Positions 35,303-47,271 of a stretch of 64,000 nt of DNA are shown piece by piece. The notes beneath the pieces were generated by a model that had not been told where the DNA came from, did not search any database, and worked only from the letters and a program-made list of their open reading frames with translations. Made by a program: the position numbers and the translations under genes. Position 1 is the stretch's first letter. Each line of letters starts with the position of its first letter. Origin of the DNA: Malania oleifera (taxonomy: Eukaryota > Streptophyta > Magnoliopsida > Santalales > Ximeniaceae); NCBI RefSeq assembly GCF_029873635.1, contig NC_080417.1:28673682-28737681 (forward strand). Reading direction: 5' to 3'.

Positions 35303-38300
35303 GTGCCACGTGGTGGTTATAACAGGGGTACGATCCAGGCGAGGGTGTATTCCTTTACTCCTAGCGACGTCGAGAATGCGAGTGACGTGGTGATAGGTAA
35401 TATTTATATGCTTTCAAATAAAGCAGTGATATTATTTGATTCAGGAGTGATGCATTCCTTTGTTTCCTGGGGATTCGTTAGGTTATGTGGGTTAGAGGTA
35501 CAGCTATTAGATGCTATCTTATTAGTGGTTACACTGTCAGAGTTAGTAGTTGTGTGTAATAGGATGATTTGGGATTTCCTAGTGGAGATTCAAGGGAGAG
35601 CTTTGCCAGTCAGCTTAATTATGTTTGAGATGCACGACTTCGAAATTATTCTGAGGATGGATTGGCTAGCAGCCAATTACACCAGCATCGATTGCCAAAG
35701 GAGAGAGGTGAGATCCAAGCCTCTTGGGGAGCAAGAATTCAAGTTTGTAGGGCCATGTGTGCGTTCTACACCACGTATCCTTTCAGCTATTCAGGCTAGA
35801 AGGTTACTCCAAGAGGGATGCCCAGGGTACTTGGCATTTGTGAAAGAAACACCGAAATAACAACTTAAGGTGGAGGAGATTTTTGTAGTAAGTGAGTTCC
35901 TTGATGTATTTCCAGAGGACTTACCGAAATTGCCTCCTAATTGTGAGGTGGAGTTCGCTATAGAGTTGGCTGTAGGAGCGGCATCGATATCAAAAACCCA
36001 TATCGTATGGCTCCAGTAGAACTGAGGGAATTAAAGGAGCAGCTACAGGAGTTACTAGATAAGGGCTACATTCGACCAAGTGTTTCACCCTAGGGAGCAC
36101 CAGTGTTCTTTGTGAAGAAAAATGATGGGTTAATAAGGATGTGCATTGACTACATAGTGACTGTGAAGAATAAATACCCATTACCTAGAATAGATGATCT
36201 GTTTGGCCAGCTACGGGGCACACAGGCTTTCTCTAAGATCGATCTGCGATCTGAGTATCATCAGGATTTACCAAAGATGGCATTCTGGACTAGGTATGGC
36301 CACTAAGAATTTCTGGTTATGCCTTTCGGGTTTACCAATGTTCCTGTAGCATTCATGGACTTGATGAACAGCGTGTTCCACGAGTATCTAGATCAATTCG
36401 TGGTCATGTTCATTGACGACATCCATGTGTATTTAAGGAGTCTTGAGGAGCATGCTATTCATTTGAGATTGGTACTTCAGGTGCTCAAGGAGAAGAAGAT
36501 TTTTTCTAAGTTTAAGAAATGCGACTTTTGGTTAGAGCAAGTGGCATTTCTGGGCTTGTAGTGTTAAAAGAAGGGGTATCAGTGGACCTGAGCAAAATAG
36601 GAGTGGTAATGGACTGGGTGAGACCAAAGAATGTTAAGGAGGTTAAGAGTTTTATAGGTGTCGCAAGATACTACTAACAGTTCGTAGAAGGGTTCTCCAG
36701 CTTATCATGTACATTGAGATGACTAATGAGGAAGAACGTGAAGTATGATTGGACTGATTAGTGTGAGCAAAGTTTCCAAGAACTGAAGCAATGACTAGTT
36801 ACTGCACCAGTTCTGACCATTCAGTTAAGGGATGGTGGGTTTGTTATTTTTAGTGACACCTCAAAGAAGGGTCTCGGGTGTGTTTTAATGCAGTAGGATA
36901 AGGTAATTGCTTATGCTTCTCATCAACTCCAGGAGTACAAGAAGAACTACCCAACACATGATAAGGAATTAGCAGGGGTAGTGTATGCATTGAAGATCTA
37001 GAGGCACTACCTGTATGGTGAAAGGTGCGAGATTTTTACCAATCATAAAAGTCTTAAGTACATTTTCACCCAGAAGAAGCTAAATATGAGGCAGCGTAGA
37101 TGACTTAAGCTGATAAAGGACTATGACTGTACCATAGCTATCACCCAAGAAAAGCTAATATTATAATGACTCGAAGAATAATGGTATTTAAATAATAGAG
37201 TAAGGGGAAAATGGAAACAGCAATAGAAGGAGGCAGCAGGCTTCACGTTCGTCGATGAAGTGACGGTATAGGCTCATCGATGAAGGTGTGCCTCATCGAC
37301 GAGAAGATACCGAGAGGGGGTTTTGGGCCACTCTGAATTTTGTCCATGAAGGGAAGAGTTCATCGACGAATTACCTCTTGACCTCGTTGATGAGGTGACG
37401 TGGCTCGTCGACGAATCTCATAGTATAAATAGTGCAAAACTCATTTTTTATGCAAAAAAATCAGGAAACCTCACTCTCTCTCTCTCTCTCTCTCCTCCCT
37501 ATGGTTTCTCTCTCCTCTTTCTTCGATTTTGGCTCCGCTGTTCGCCGGATCGACGATCTGAGGCCACCACGATGCTCATGGGAAAGTTCTCTCCAAAGCT
37601 ACTGGAGTGGATCGTTGGTGGGGTAGAGTTGGAATTCATCCCTAGTTTAAGGTAAGACTTTTTATTCAAAATTTAGTCTTACTATAGTTATAGGAAATGA
37701 TATTCACGCAAAAATACTAAAGTTTAGTTCTTAAAGTTGTTGAATTCAGGGTGTTGAATGGGGAACCCTGCGAGTGAGGGACGAGTGGATTTTTAGGGGG
37801 TTTTTCTCAGTGTCAGATAAGAGAATAAACTAAAGTAGTTATTTTTATGCAAATTATATTATTATTATTATTATTATTTATTAGCAAATTTTTTTTCTAG
37901 AAGCATGTATAATATATATGAAAAGATTGGTAATAATGCATGTTTGGAAAAATACTGCTATTATGTTGAAATATACATATATTAGAATGATATGCCAAGA
38001 AATATGATTTTTAGAATGGAATATACAGTTTATTTAGCATTGTGCGGCATGAATATTATTTTACCTGAAAAGTATTATGTTATGGAAATTTTACGAATAA
38101 AGCATGTTTTTACAGATTATAAGATAATGCAGTATATTATGGTTTCAAAATACATGATAAATGAATTATTTATTCATAACAATATTCATGAAATATTCGG
38201 TACAAGGCCGTGTATGATATATGATTTCGGCGCAAGGCCATATGTATGATTTTGGTGCAAGGCCACAGATATGAAAGTAAACGGCGCAAGGCCATATGTT

Positions 38301-40849
38301 TTATGTTATTACAAAACATGCTATCAAGCTATTTACGTTAAACTGTATATTATCATGTATTATGTATTATCAGAACCCGAATGATAGTTCAGTTCAGTTA
38401 CAGGAGTACAGTACCATTGCTATACAGATCAGATATCTATGTTCATACTTGTGCTAATCACCCCACAAGGGGGTGGGTGGGAGATGGATAGTCGATGTGA
38501 CTTTTAGTGTAGAGTTGTAGGCGTCCACCTAGCAGTTCGAACCAGGATGTGGCGGGCCCATTATACTTACAGACATTTTTGACTCGGTAGTGATCGGCCA
38601 GCCATTGTCGGGTCCCGCCTTCGGGCTGCACAACCCGTCATGGGGGTTAATACATGACATCAACTAGTTATACATCTAGAGTGAATTTTCAGTATTATTA
38701 GTTATATCAGACATTTTATGAACTATATGATTTATTAGAAAATACGAAAGTATATGATTATTCAGTATGATATGATGAATGTTTTCAGGTATATAAAATA
38801 TACTGTATATGTATAATTGCATCAAATATTCATGTTGTCACACAACTGTATTTAGTTTATTTTCCCTTACTAAGAAGTGTCTCACCCCCGAACGTAAATC
38901 ATTTTCAGGAAACCCAAAAAGGCCGGCGGATCAAGGCCACCTTTGAGATAGTGTGGTACTACCCTGCTAGGAGGGTAAGTTTGAACTAGGATTATGAAAT
39001 TTTGATGTGGGGTCCTAGAGATACTTTTTTTTATATATTTTTGGGGGATTGTATATAAACGCCATGTTTTTGGATTATATTTGACTCTGGTATTATGTAT
39101 TTTGTGGTTATGAGAATGTGATTTACATTTAGTGCTGCTTAGGTTTCCGTTGTGAGCTATGAATGTCAAATGTGTCCCCGTTACCCACGGGTTCGAATTG
39201 ACCTTATTATTAGATGTGTATTAGTATATGATTAGATTAGCAAGTCGTTACAAATATGGTAGCTGATGCTCTGAGTCGGAAGTCAGTTGATGCGTCAGTC
39301 TCAGTAGTGGGAGTTTAGCATCAGATATGTATGGACTTGGAAAGGTTGGGCTTAGAGGTAGTGGAAGGAAATCACCAGGCCCTCGTTGCTAGCTTGGTGA
39401 TACAACCGACCTTACAGGAAAGGATCAGAGAAGCTCAGACGACAAATGTAGAGCTGGTAGAGGTTGTGGAGGGAGTTCAGGAGGGATTGAAGCCGGATTT
39501 CAACATTTTAGGTAATGGGGTGTTGAGATTCCATACCAGGATTTGCGTACCAAATGACACCAAGATTAAACGGTTCAATTTAAGGGAGGCACATCGCTCA
39601 CTCTACACAGTACATCCAGGGAGTACAAAGATATATAAGGATTTACGGGAATCTTTTTAGTGGTCTAACATAAAAAGTGAGATTGCCCATTTCGTAAAAC
39701 AGTGTCTGACATGTCAACAGGGGAAGGTTGAGCACCAGAGGCCGGTGGGACCTTTGCAACCACTTCTTATTCCTAAATGGAAGTGGGAGGAAATCTCCAT
39801 GGATTTTGTTACGGGGTTGCCATCAGCACTACACGAGTAGAATGCGATTTGGGTTGTGGTTGTTAGATTGACGAAGACAACCCACTTCATCCCGGTGAAA
39901 GGTAGTTATTCCATGGATAAGTTGGTAGAGCTTTGTGTACATGAGATAGTCAGGTTGTATGGAGTGTCAGTGTCGATTGTCTCAGATAGGGATCCATGAT
40001 TTACTTCCCGATTCTGGAAAAGTCTTCAGGAAGCATTGGGATCTTAGCTTACGTTCAATACAATGTTTCACTCTCAAATAGATGATCAGTCTGAGAGGAC
40101 CATCCATATTTTAGAGGATATGTTAAGGGCGTGTGTACTGGATTTTGGTGGCAGTTGAATTAGACATCTGTCATTGGTTGAGTTTGCCTACAACAACAGT
40201 TATCAGTCCAGTATCGGGGTAGCACCGTATGAGGCACTGTATGGTCGAAGATGTCAATCTCTATTGTTTAGGGATGAGGTTGGTGAGCAATAGTTTGGGA
40301 CCAGAGTTGGTTCAACAAGCTTTAAGGAAGGTAAAGCTCATCAGGGAACGAATTAAAGCAGCTTAAAGTCGGTAGAAGAGTTACATAGATACATGCCAAC
40401 GAAAGCTAGAATCTGAGGTAGGTGATGCTACATTTTTTAGGATTGCTCTGATAAAAAAAGTGATGAGGTTTGGTAAGAAAGGCAAGTTGAGCCCTAGGTA
40501 CGTTGAACTGTTCAAAATTTTGGAGAAAGTTGGTTCGGTGGCGTACATGATAGCATTACCTCCCGCCTTGTCTAGGATTCATGACATGTTCCACATGTAC
40601 ATGCTTAAAAGGTATGTTCCAGATCCTTCGCATGTGATTAGTTACGAGTCGTTGGAGCTCCAGGATATGTCAGCATATGAGGAGATACTAGTTCAGATCC
40701 TAGATCATAGAGAGCAAAAGCAACGTACGAAGAGGATTCCTCTAGTAAAGGTATTATGGCATAATCACGCAGTTGAAGAAATTTCATGGGAGTTAGAGTC
40801 AGAGATACATAAGAAGTATCCTCACCTTTTCAAAGACACCCAGAGCTAG
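35303..40849 (+). pseudogene. Gypsy (Tekay/Del) pol pseudogene (element 2), split by a solo LTR
   Basis: Order of domains: aspartic protease (LFDSGVMHSF, 35440-35475), linker, reverse transcriptase (start FPEDL near 35905; catalytic FIDDI near 36412-36426, intact), RNase H (from about 36840), a solo LTR at 37162-39252, the RNase H end (VADALSRKSV, from 39262), integrase (zinc finger near 39600-39720; catalytic part 39780-40200) and a terminal chromodomain-like region (VLWHNHAVEEISWE, 40755-40796). The stop is at 40847-40849. The chromodomain and layout place it among chromoviruses, probably Tekay/Del. Many stops and frameshifts (36069 TAG, 36304 TAA, 36558 TAG) break it. It is collinear with the pol at 20398. 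Confidence 0.88.
37162..39252 (+). mobile_element. Solo LTR of a Gypsy element inside RNase H of element 2
   Basis: A 2091-bp LTR beginning TATAATGACTC (usual TG altered to TA) and ending AGTCGTTACA. A perfect target duplication AATAT flanks it (37157-37161, 39253-39257), and removing it restores the RNase H frame. It has palindromes up to 37415, TATAAATA at 37424-37431, a (TC)n leader from 37474, and four GGCGCAAGGCC repeats at 38205-38300. Confidence 0.93.
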
Positions 40850-41126
40850 TCAGTAAGTAGATCAGTAGGTAAGTGGTTTTCATGTATGTATAGTGGTTAG
40901 AATAGGTATGGTCTCTGGGAGAGTTTTGTATAAATATTGTACTCTCCTAGGATATTATGTGTAACCACGATATTCCTCCGCCACAAATGAGGGTAGGTAA
41001 TAAATTTGGGATGGAGCTGCTATGTGGGTGGCTGTCAGCTCTTCCTAGAGTCAGAGCAGTGATAGTTCAGATGATATGTTAGAAACCAGTAGCAAATTTT
41101 GAGGATGAGATTTTACAAGAGGAGAT
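40850..41126 (+). other. 3' untranslated part and polypurine tract of Gypsy element 2
   Basis: Non-coding sequence between the pol stop and the 3' LTR, also present at 23690-23969 in element 1. It ends with a purine-rich tract (AAGAGGAGAT) just before the LTR, the primer site for plus-strand synthesis. Confidence 0.7.
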
Positions 41127-41448
41127 TGTAGAGACCCAAAACTAGGAATTTAATAACAAATATAGAAAGGAAAATTTCAACATGGAATAGCAGGCTTCGT
41201 CGATGAAGCCAATGTTGTCGTCGACGAAGGCCCTTCTATGCTTCGTCATCGAAATTCAACGCCTCATTGGCGAAGAGATCCAGAATTTCTAAAAATATAA
41301 AGTTTAGGGTTCATCAATGAAGCCCTTTCTTTCGTCAACGAATAGTCTTTTGTGGTTCATGGATGAAGGCGCCATTTCATCGACGAATTTGATCGGGTTA
41401 AGGAGCTATAAATAGGATTTTTGTTTGCTTCTACATTAAGAAATCTAA

Positions 41449-41505
<57 letters not shown>

Positions 41506-43216
41506 ATTGTTCGTCATTCGTCTCCCATTTCGATAATCGAAAGATACCACGAGGATTAGGGGACAAATCTCTACTAATCTAGTGGAGTAGATTCTAGAAC
41601 TCGGGAAAAAGTTCAGGTCGTTTATAGGAATCAGGTAAGGGGATTATATTTTGTTAGCTATATTTAAGAGCTTTAAACGAATGGAATGTTAAAATGATTT
41701 TTATATATTTAGTTTTGGCTTTTCTAAGGTTTCCGGGCCTAGGGTTCGGTTAACCGACTTTATTTTCGAAACTAATCGTTTAAATTTAAGTATGATATTT
41801 TTAAAGTGTAGTATTGGTCTTTAGGGACGTTTTCACCAGTTGGGAAATTGTTATTTCAAACCATAAGCTTATTTTAAAATTAACCAAAGACGATAGGGTT
41901 GATTTTCTCTATTTTTCCCACATTTAGTTATATATCTATATTTAATGAAATAACAACTTGGAGATATTCATACCCTAATTTTAGAAGCAGAAATTACTTT
42001 ATCAAGCAAATGATTTATTTATGAATTAACTTATGTAAATTGTGTGGCATGAATATAGTTTTTAATTTGTATTAAATGAGCAGGTTTTGTGGAATACTAA
42101 AATGTAATGGCTATATGCCGAGATATGAGATAAGAAATATGACATGCTATGATATGCTGATTTTTACTGAGTCATTATCAAGCAGATATGTAGCAGAGAT
42201 ATGTACGGTTTTATGAAATGATTTATAATTACGATTTTATACAATGTAAATTGTCATATATGATAGTAAAGCCCTGTTATTATGTTCTCATGTTGAAGCT
42301 CGGTATCATAGCTAAATTTATGTAGAGGTGCAATCCACACACCAAGAGTGTGTATGGGAAAGGCGATTGGTGACTTGGTTAAAGTACTCCCCAAAGGTTT
42401 TCTGGGGTTCCATTCGATGTAGTAATTCCGGATGACTCGGCCTTCGAGCGGCCTTCAGGTACAGATTGAGTAGACACCATCATACTACTTTATGTTTAAC
42501 TTAGCAATAGTCGGCCGACTATTTGCTAGGTTCAGCCTTCGGACTGCACAATCCGTTATAAGGAAAAGCATGTCGCATGTGTATGTGATGGCATGACGAC
42601 ATTAGTCCTACAGACCAGGCTGTATCATCTAGGCATATATGGGCACATTTACTATAAAAATGGCTATATTGAGCCAACAATATGTTATTATGAAAGCATG
42701 TATTTTCAGATATACATTTTAGTATAGTTTTAAATGTCAGTTAAATGATTAATGTTAACAGTATTATGTAACCACAAAATCTCATGTTAACCACACACTA
42801 ATGATAATGTAATCCGTCTTACTAAGAAGTGTCTCACCCCAATATACAAATCTTATTTTAGGTTCTGCAAGAAACCGACCCTAAACTGCAAGAGGGATTT
42901 TGGGTATAGTGTTTTAATAGTTTATGTAAGTTCTTGTATATGTACTAGGCTCTAACCAAGTTACCTTTTTAGGTTTGTAATAGCAGATTATGTTTTAGTA
43001 TGTATGGATGTATATGAGGAAACAGTTAGAAACTCTGATAAGTTTTATTCGAAAATGTACTTATGTTTATGTTTTTCGCTATGCATGAATATGAAGATCA
43101 GTATGAAACACCGATTTCCCTTATTTGGGCAAATAGTATATGTATGGTATCAGAAATATGTATGATACGTAGGTATAGTAATAGTTCGGGCCCACCTAGA
43201 GGGTCGGAGCGTTACA
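41127..43216 (+). mobile_element. 3' LTR of Gypsy element 2
   Basis: A 2090-bp LTR, TGTAGAGACCC to GAGCGTTACA. Palindromes lie at about 41199-41386, TATAAATA at 41407-41414, and a long (TC)25 leader at 41452-41502. It matches the split LTR 23970-24170 plus 31973-33870. Confidence 0.9.
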
Positions 43217-44235
43217 TATGAATACACCACTAACAATCATCATGACAAACAATCAGTATGTTAGTCTTAAACTAAGTTTCTTGATTATCGATCTTGATTG
43301 GAAGGATCTAGCTAACCCTAACAAGCTTTAAAAAGAAAATCTTTGCCCGCTAAGATACAAATTAATCTATAAAAATTTCAAATACACGAAAAGGTACTAT
43401 GTTTATGGAAGCATGCCACAATATTTAATCCAAGGGAATCATAGATGAACTAGCTAGTTGTCAAATGTCAACAGTGGTAAAAATATTTTAAGCATTAGAC
43501 TTACAAATAAGCCCTTGGATTCTTTACATTAAATAAACATTGTCATTGTCATGTTCCGTGCGCAGTTATAACTCATATACATATATTTTTTAAAAGAATG
43601 AATAGGCAAATAAAACTATAGGCATCCCTAAATGTACATAGGTAGTAGACTATGGGAAAGCCAAACCCAACTGCAATTGCACTTGCGCGGGGTGAGGATT
43701 GGATCAACATCAAACTCCCTCTTGACTCAAAAGTTGTTGCACCAATCCTTTGCCTCCCCAGAGCATTACGACTTTATATTTGAATATGTTTTTACCGAGG
43801 TAGCCGTCAACTGGTAGTGTTGTAACGTGAAATTACCTTACTGACCTTATTATTTAACTAGTTTTGGGTCCCTTATTTTTAATTTTTTACTTTTAAAGGA
43901 ATGATGGGAGGGGAGAAGATAATGAGAAATTTAAAATTTTTTATTTAAGTTCTTTTAAAAAATTAAAGTTATTTTGTTAGTATACTCATATACACATGAT
44001 TTCTACATCTCATAATTGAAAGATAACTTGTAAGATGAGGATACTTTTGAGAAGAATAATATATTTATAACTTGAAAATTATTATGATCTTTTCCTATCT
44101 TGTATTTGGGATAATGTTTATTCCATATTTAGAGAAGTCTTAAATTTGGAGTTACATTTGATTCGGATAAAATATAATATAAAACTATATTAAAATTTAT
44201 CTAAATCTATTCAAATTTATGCTCTCAAATGCTAG

Positions 44236-44312
44236 CTTAAATTTAAAGTTATGTGAATTTAGATAAAATGTAATACAGAGTTTTATCTAAATTCACACGA
44301 TCTAAATTTAAG
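44236..44312. repeat. Inverted repeat / hairpin, possible MITE core
   Basis: A perfect 17-bp stem TGTGAATTTAGATAAAA (44252-44268) pairs with 44281-44297 across a 12-bp loop. After a short mismatch the pairing extends through CTTAAATTTA (44236) and TAAATTTAAG (to 44312). Without clear target duplications it cannot be assigned to a MITE family. Confidence 0.7.
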
Positions 44313-44644
44313 ATTTGAAATTTATATTGCAAAATAATACATAAATTAAAATATAAAAAAAACAATACTTGTAAATGTTATAGTTACTCCACTCATTCAC
44401 TTAAAAGAACATAATTTTATTTTTCTATAACAACATCTAAGTTAAATATAAACATAGTAAAGTATCCATTTTTAAATATAATGTATTTTGAATTTGTGAA
44501 CCAGATTTAAAATTTTAATTTGAATTGTATCTAAACCTAAAAACTTAATTTTCATAGTTATTTAGATTTAGGAACTAAGTAATGAATATAATGGATATAT
44601 ATACATATATATACACAAACTTTAAAAATGTAAATTTTCAATAT

Positions 44645-44651
<7 letters not shown>

Positions 44652-44696
<45 letters not shown>
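44652..44696. repeat. (GA)n microsatellite
   Basis: About 22 GA units. Confidence 0.95.
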
Positions 44697-44700
<4 letters not shown>

Positions 44701-45489
44701 CATGAAGTATTGTAAATTTTATAATTTTATATAAAAAAAATGTCCCATCGAGCCTCTGAATAGCTAGGTCTCTTATTGAATCAATAATAGAAAGATTTCT
44801 AATTTGGTTAATGTTAATTTAATAATAATTAAATAGTTTATAAAAAATGATTAGTTCATTCAATTTTAAGCCATTGAGAGCGCAACCTTTATCAAATAAT
44901 TGTTAAGTGTAAAAAAATTAGGTTTAAAAGGGCCTAATCCCAACTTAATTAGTCATTTCGAAAGATTGTAGTCTTAAAAACATTATTATTTTTTCTATGA
45001 TGATAATATTTTTCTCTTTAGTTCTTACCATGTAGCGGTCTGTATATCATTTTGATAAATTTAAACAATGTATTCCTTAGTGAATATGTTAAAAGTGTTT
45101 GTTATTATTAGTCATGACTAATCAATCTTTAACATGTGAAAGTGTGTATTGCACATGCACCCTTCAAATCAATACATCAAATATGGACATTAAGTATTTC
45201 ATGTTTATCTCTATTGCAAGCCCTTCTCAAGTATTATCACATAATTAATTATTTAAAGTAAAGAAGTAGTCAAACTTTAAAACTACGGTATTCATATTTG
45301 ACGGCTAATAATTAGTAAAACTCATTTCGTCTTGATCTCTATCATACATTGCTATGAAAATAATATACTTTTTCAAAAGAGTAAGTCGATATACAAATTG
45401 AAATTATTTATTAATATAATAAACAATTTAATTAAAATATCTTATAAATATGAAGTTTCCTAGCTTGTGTAGTATTATATATTTCATTG

Positions 45490-45708
45490 CTTTTTTTTTT
45501 TTTCCTTTGATAACCCCAGGACTCTAACCACCATCGCGTCACATTGGACACTATGGTGCGCCATCAAACCCGAGGGGTGAAAGCTATCCGGCCATTGACA
45601 CCCCTGGTAATTCACCAGCGTGATGCCTCAAAGAGGAATCAAACCCGTGAACTTGGAGTCTCCAAAATCACAAGTTCGCCCTTATCACTTGAGCTGACCT
45701 GACTGGGC
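45490..45708 (-). mobile_element. tRNA-derived SINE, minus strand
   Basis: On the minus strand it has an A-box-like GTCAGCTCAAGTGATAAGG, a B-box-like GGTTTGATTCC (consensus GGTTCGANNCC with one change) and a terminal A run (T run at 45491-45503). Flanks ATATATTTCATTG (45477-45489) and ATATATTTAATTG (45709-45721) form a 13-bp target duplication with one mismatch. The sequence differs from the SINE at 19764, so it is a second family. Confidence 0.8.
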
Positions 45709-46141
45709 ATATATTTAATTGTTATACCCAATTAATCCTACCTTTCTCCAAATATATATATAAACATAAACCTTATCTGGCGTCCAAAGTCACAAACTTA
45801 CTTTTTAGTAATTTTAAATTAAAAGTAAAAATTAATTTAGACAAATGAAACACCAATCATCGTTAATTTTTAAAAATAATTCTTTTGGTTAAAGAAGTCT
45901 ACTTAGCTTACCAATTATACATTATTATTTTAATTTTTAAAAATTTGTGAAAAATAAAAAAAGTAAAATACTTGTGTGCAGCATTGAATGATCGTACTAT
46001 TTGACGATATATTATATTTGAAAGTTTGAAATTTAAAGTTTAAATATAAATTTATGTGAGTTTAAATAAAATAAAATTTAAAACTATGATAAATATTGTA
46101 AATTCAATTTATCTATGAATTGGGCAAAAATTAAACATCAC

Positions 46142-46142
<1 letters not shown>

Positions 46143-46183
<41 letters not shown>
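46143..46183. repeat. (ATT)n microsatellite
   Basis: About 13 ATT units in the upstream region of the HD-Zip gene. Confidence 0.95.
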
Positions 46184-46186
<3 letters not shown>

Positions 46187-46520
46187 TTTAATCCTAGGTA
46201 GCAGCGCCTAGCTAAGACGGTCGTTGACTACGCTACAAAGAAGGGTTGGGTGAGGATAAGTAGGAACCCATAGGATCTTCAAAAATACCTTTTATTATTT
46301 AAGGTGGTCATGTGAACATGTGATTGGGGTCTGTTTTCCCAACCCCAGCCACTCACAACTCACCCCCATCCATCCATTTCCATCTTCCGCTCGTCCTGCC
46401 AAATTAACTTAGTCACGTCTCACCGAATCGGGCAGCCTTTTCCCAATCCAACGGCTCACGTTCTCCCATGGCCTTCCTGCTATTTACTCCACACCCAGGG
46501 GCTATTCCGTAACCCGCCCT

Positions 46521-46527
46521 TATATAG
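46521..46527 (+). promoter_or_regulatory. TATA box of the HD-Zip gene
   Basis: TATATAG lies 138 bp upstream of the chosen start codon, in GC-richer sequence. A CACGTC (ACGT-core, ABRE-like) motif lies further upstream near 46414. Transcription would begin around 46550, giving a leader of about 115 bases that ends in a GA-rich tract. Confidence 0.6.
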
Positions 46528-46664
46528 TTAGTCTTCGCAGCCCCAGAGTCAAGGTCACACTGGAGTGAGTACCAAGCCACCTCCCCCATCCCATCTCCAA
46601 GACTTTCCTTTCCCACGAAAACAGAGAAAGAGAGAGAATGAGAGAGAGAGAGAATGAAGATCAA

Positions 46665-47227
46665 ATGGTGCTCATCTCTCAGCTCTACTCTGGCTTATAC
46701 AGTGGTACTCAAGTGGTACCTGCCGCAGCGGAACAGGGTAATTATATAATAACTTCAATTCCTTCTAACGGTATGTGTGCATGTATATATCAGTAATATG
46801 TAAATGATTCCGTACGTGTACAGGAGGGGCGGCGGAGGTGAAGCCGCGGCGGAGGAGGAAGAAGAGAAATTGTAGAGGAGGAGGAGGAGGAGGAGGAGGA
46901 GAAGAAGGCAGCGGAGGAGGTGGAGGTGGAGGGGGTGGTGTGAGGAAGAGGAAACTGAGCGAGGAACAGGTGAGTATGCTGGAGATGAATTTCGGGAATG
47001 AGCATAAGCTGGAGTCAGAGAGGAAGGATCGGCTTGCCTCCCAACTGGGGATGGACCCTCGCCAAGTCTCCGTCTGGTTTCAGAACCGGCGAGCCCGCTG
47101 GAAGAGCAAGAAGCTGGAAGAGGAGTACAACAAGTTGAAGTCCCTCCATGAATCTGTCCTCCTCGACAAATGCTGCCTCGAAGCCGAGGTACTACTCTAC
47201 TCCTCAGTCTCATTTCTCAATTAAATT

Positions 47228-47271
<44 letters not shown>

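Larger units (their letters stand above)
43217..45476. other. AT-rich intergenic DNA
   Basis: No gene is recognised. A 61-codon frame at 43632-43817 has no family resemblance. It contains a strong hairpin (44236-44312) and a (GA)n microsatellite (44652-44696). Confidence 0.5.

Noticed and set aside
43632..43817. 61-codon frame as a gene
   Set aside because: No family resemblance, no promoter or splice context.
46654..46760. Upstream ATG at 46654 as start of the HD-Zip gene
   Set aside because: Its frame ends within intron 1 and does not join the homeodomain frame; the ATG at 46665 gives the family N-terminus.
46755..47213. 152-codon minus-strand frame
   Set aside because: Antisense shadow of the HD-Zip exon with its glycine codons.
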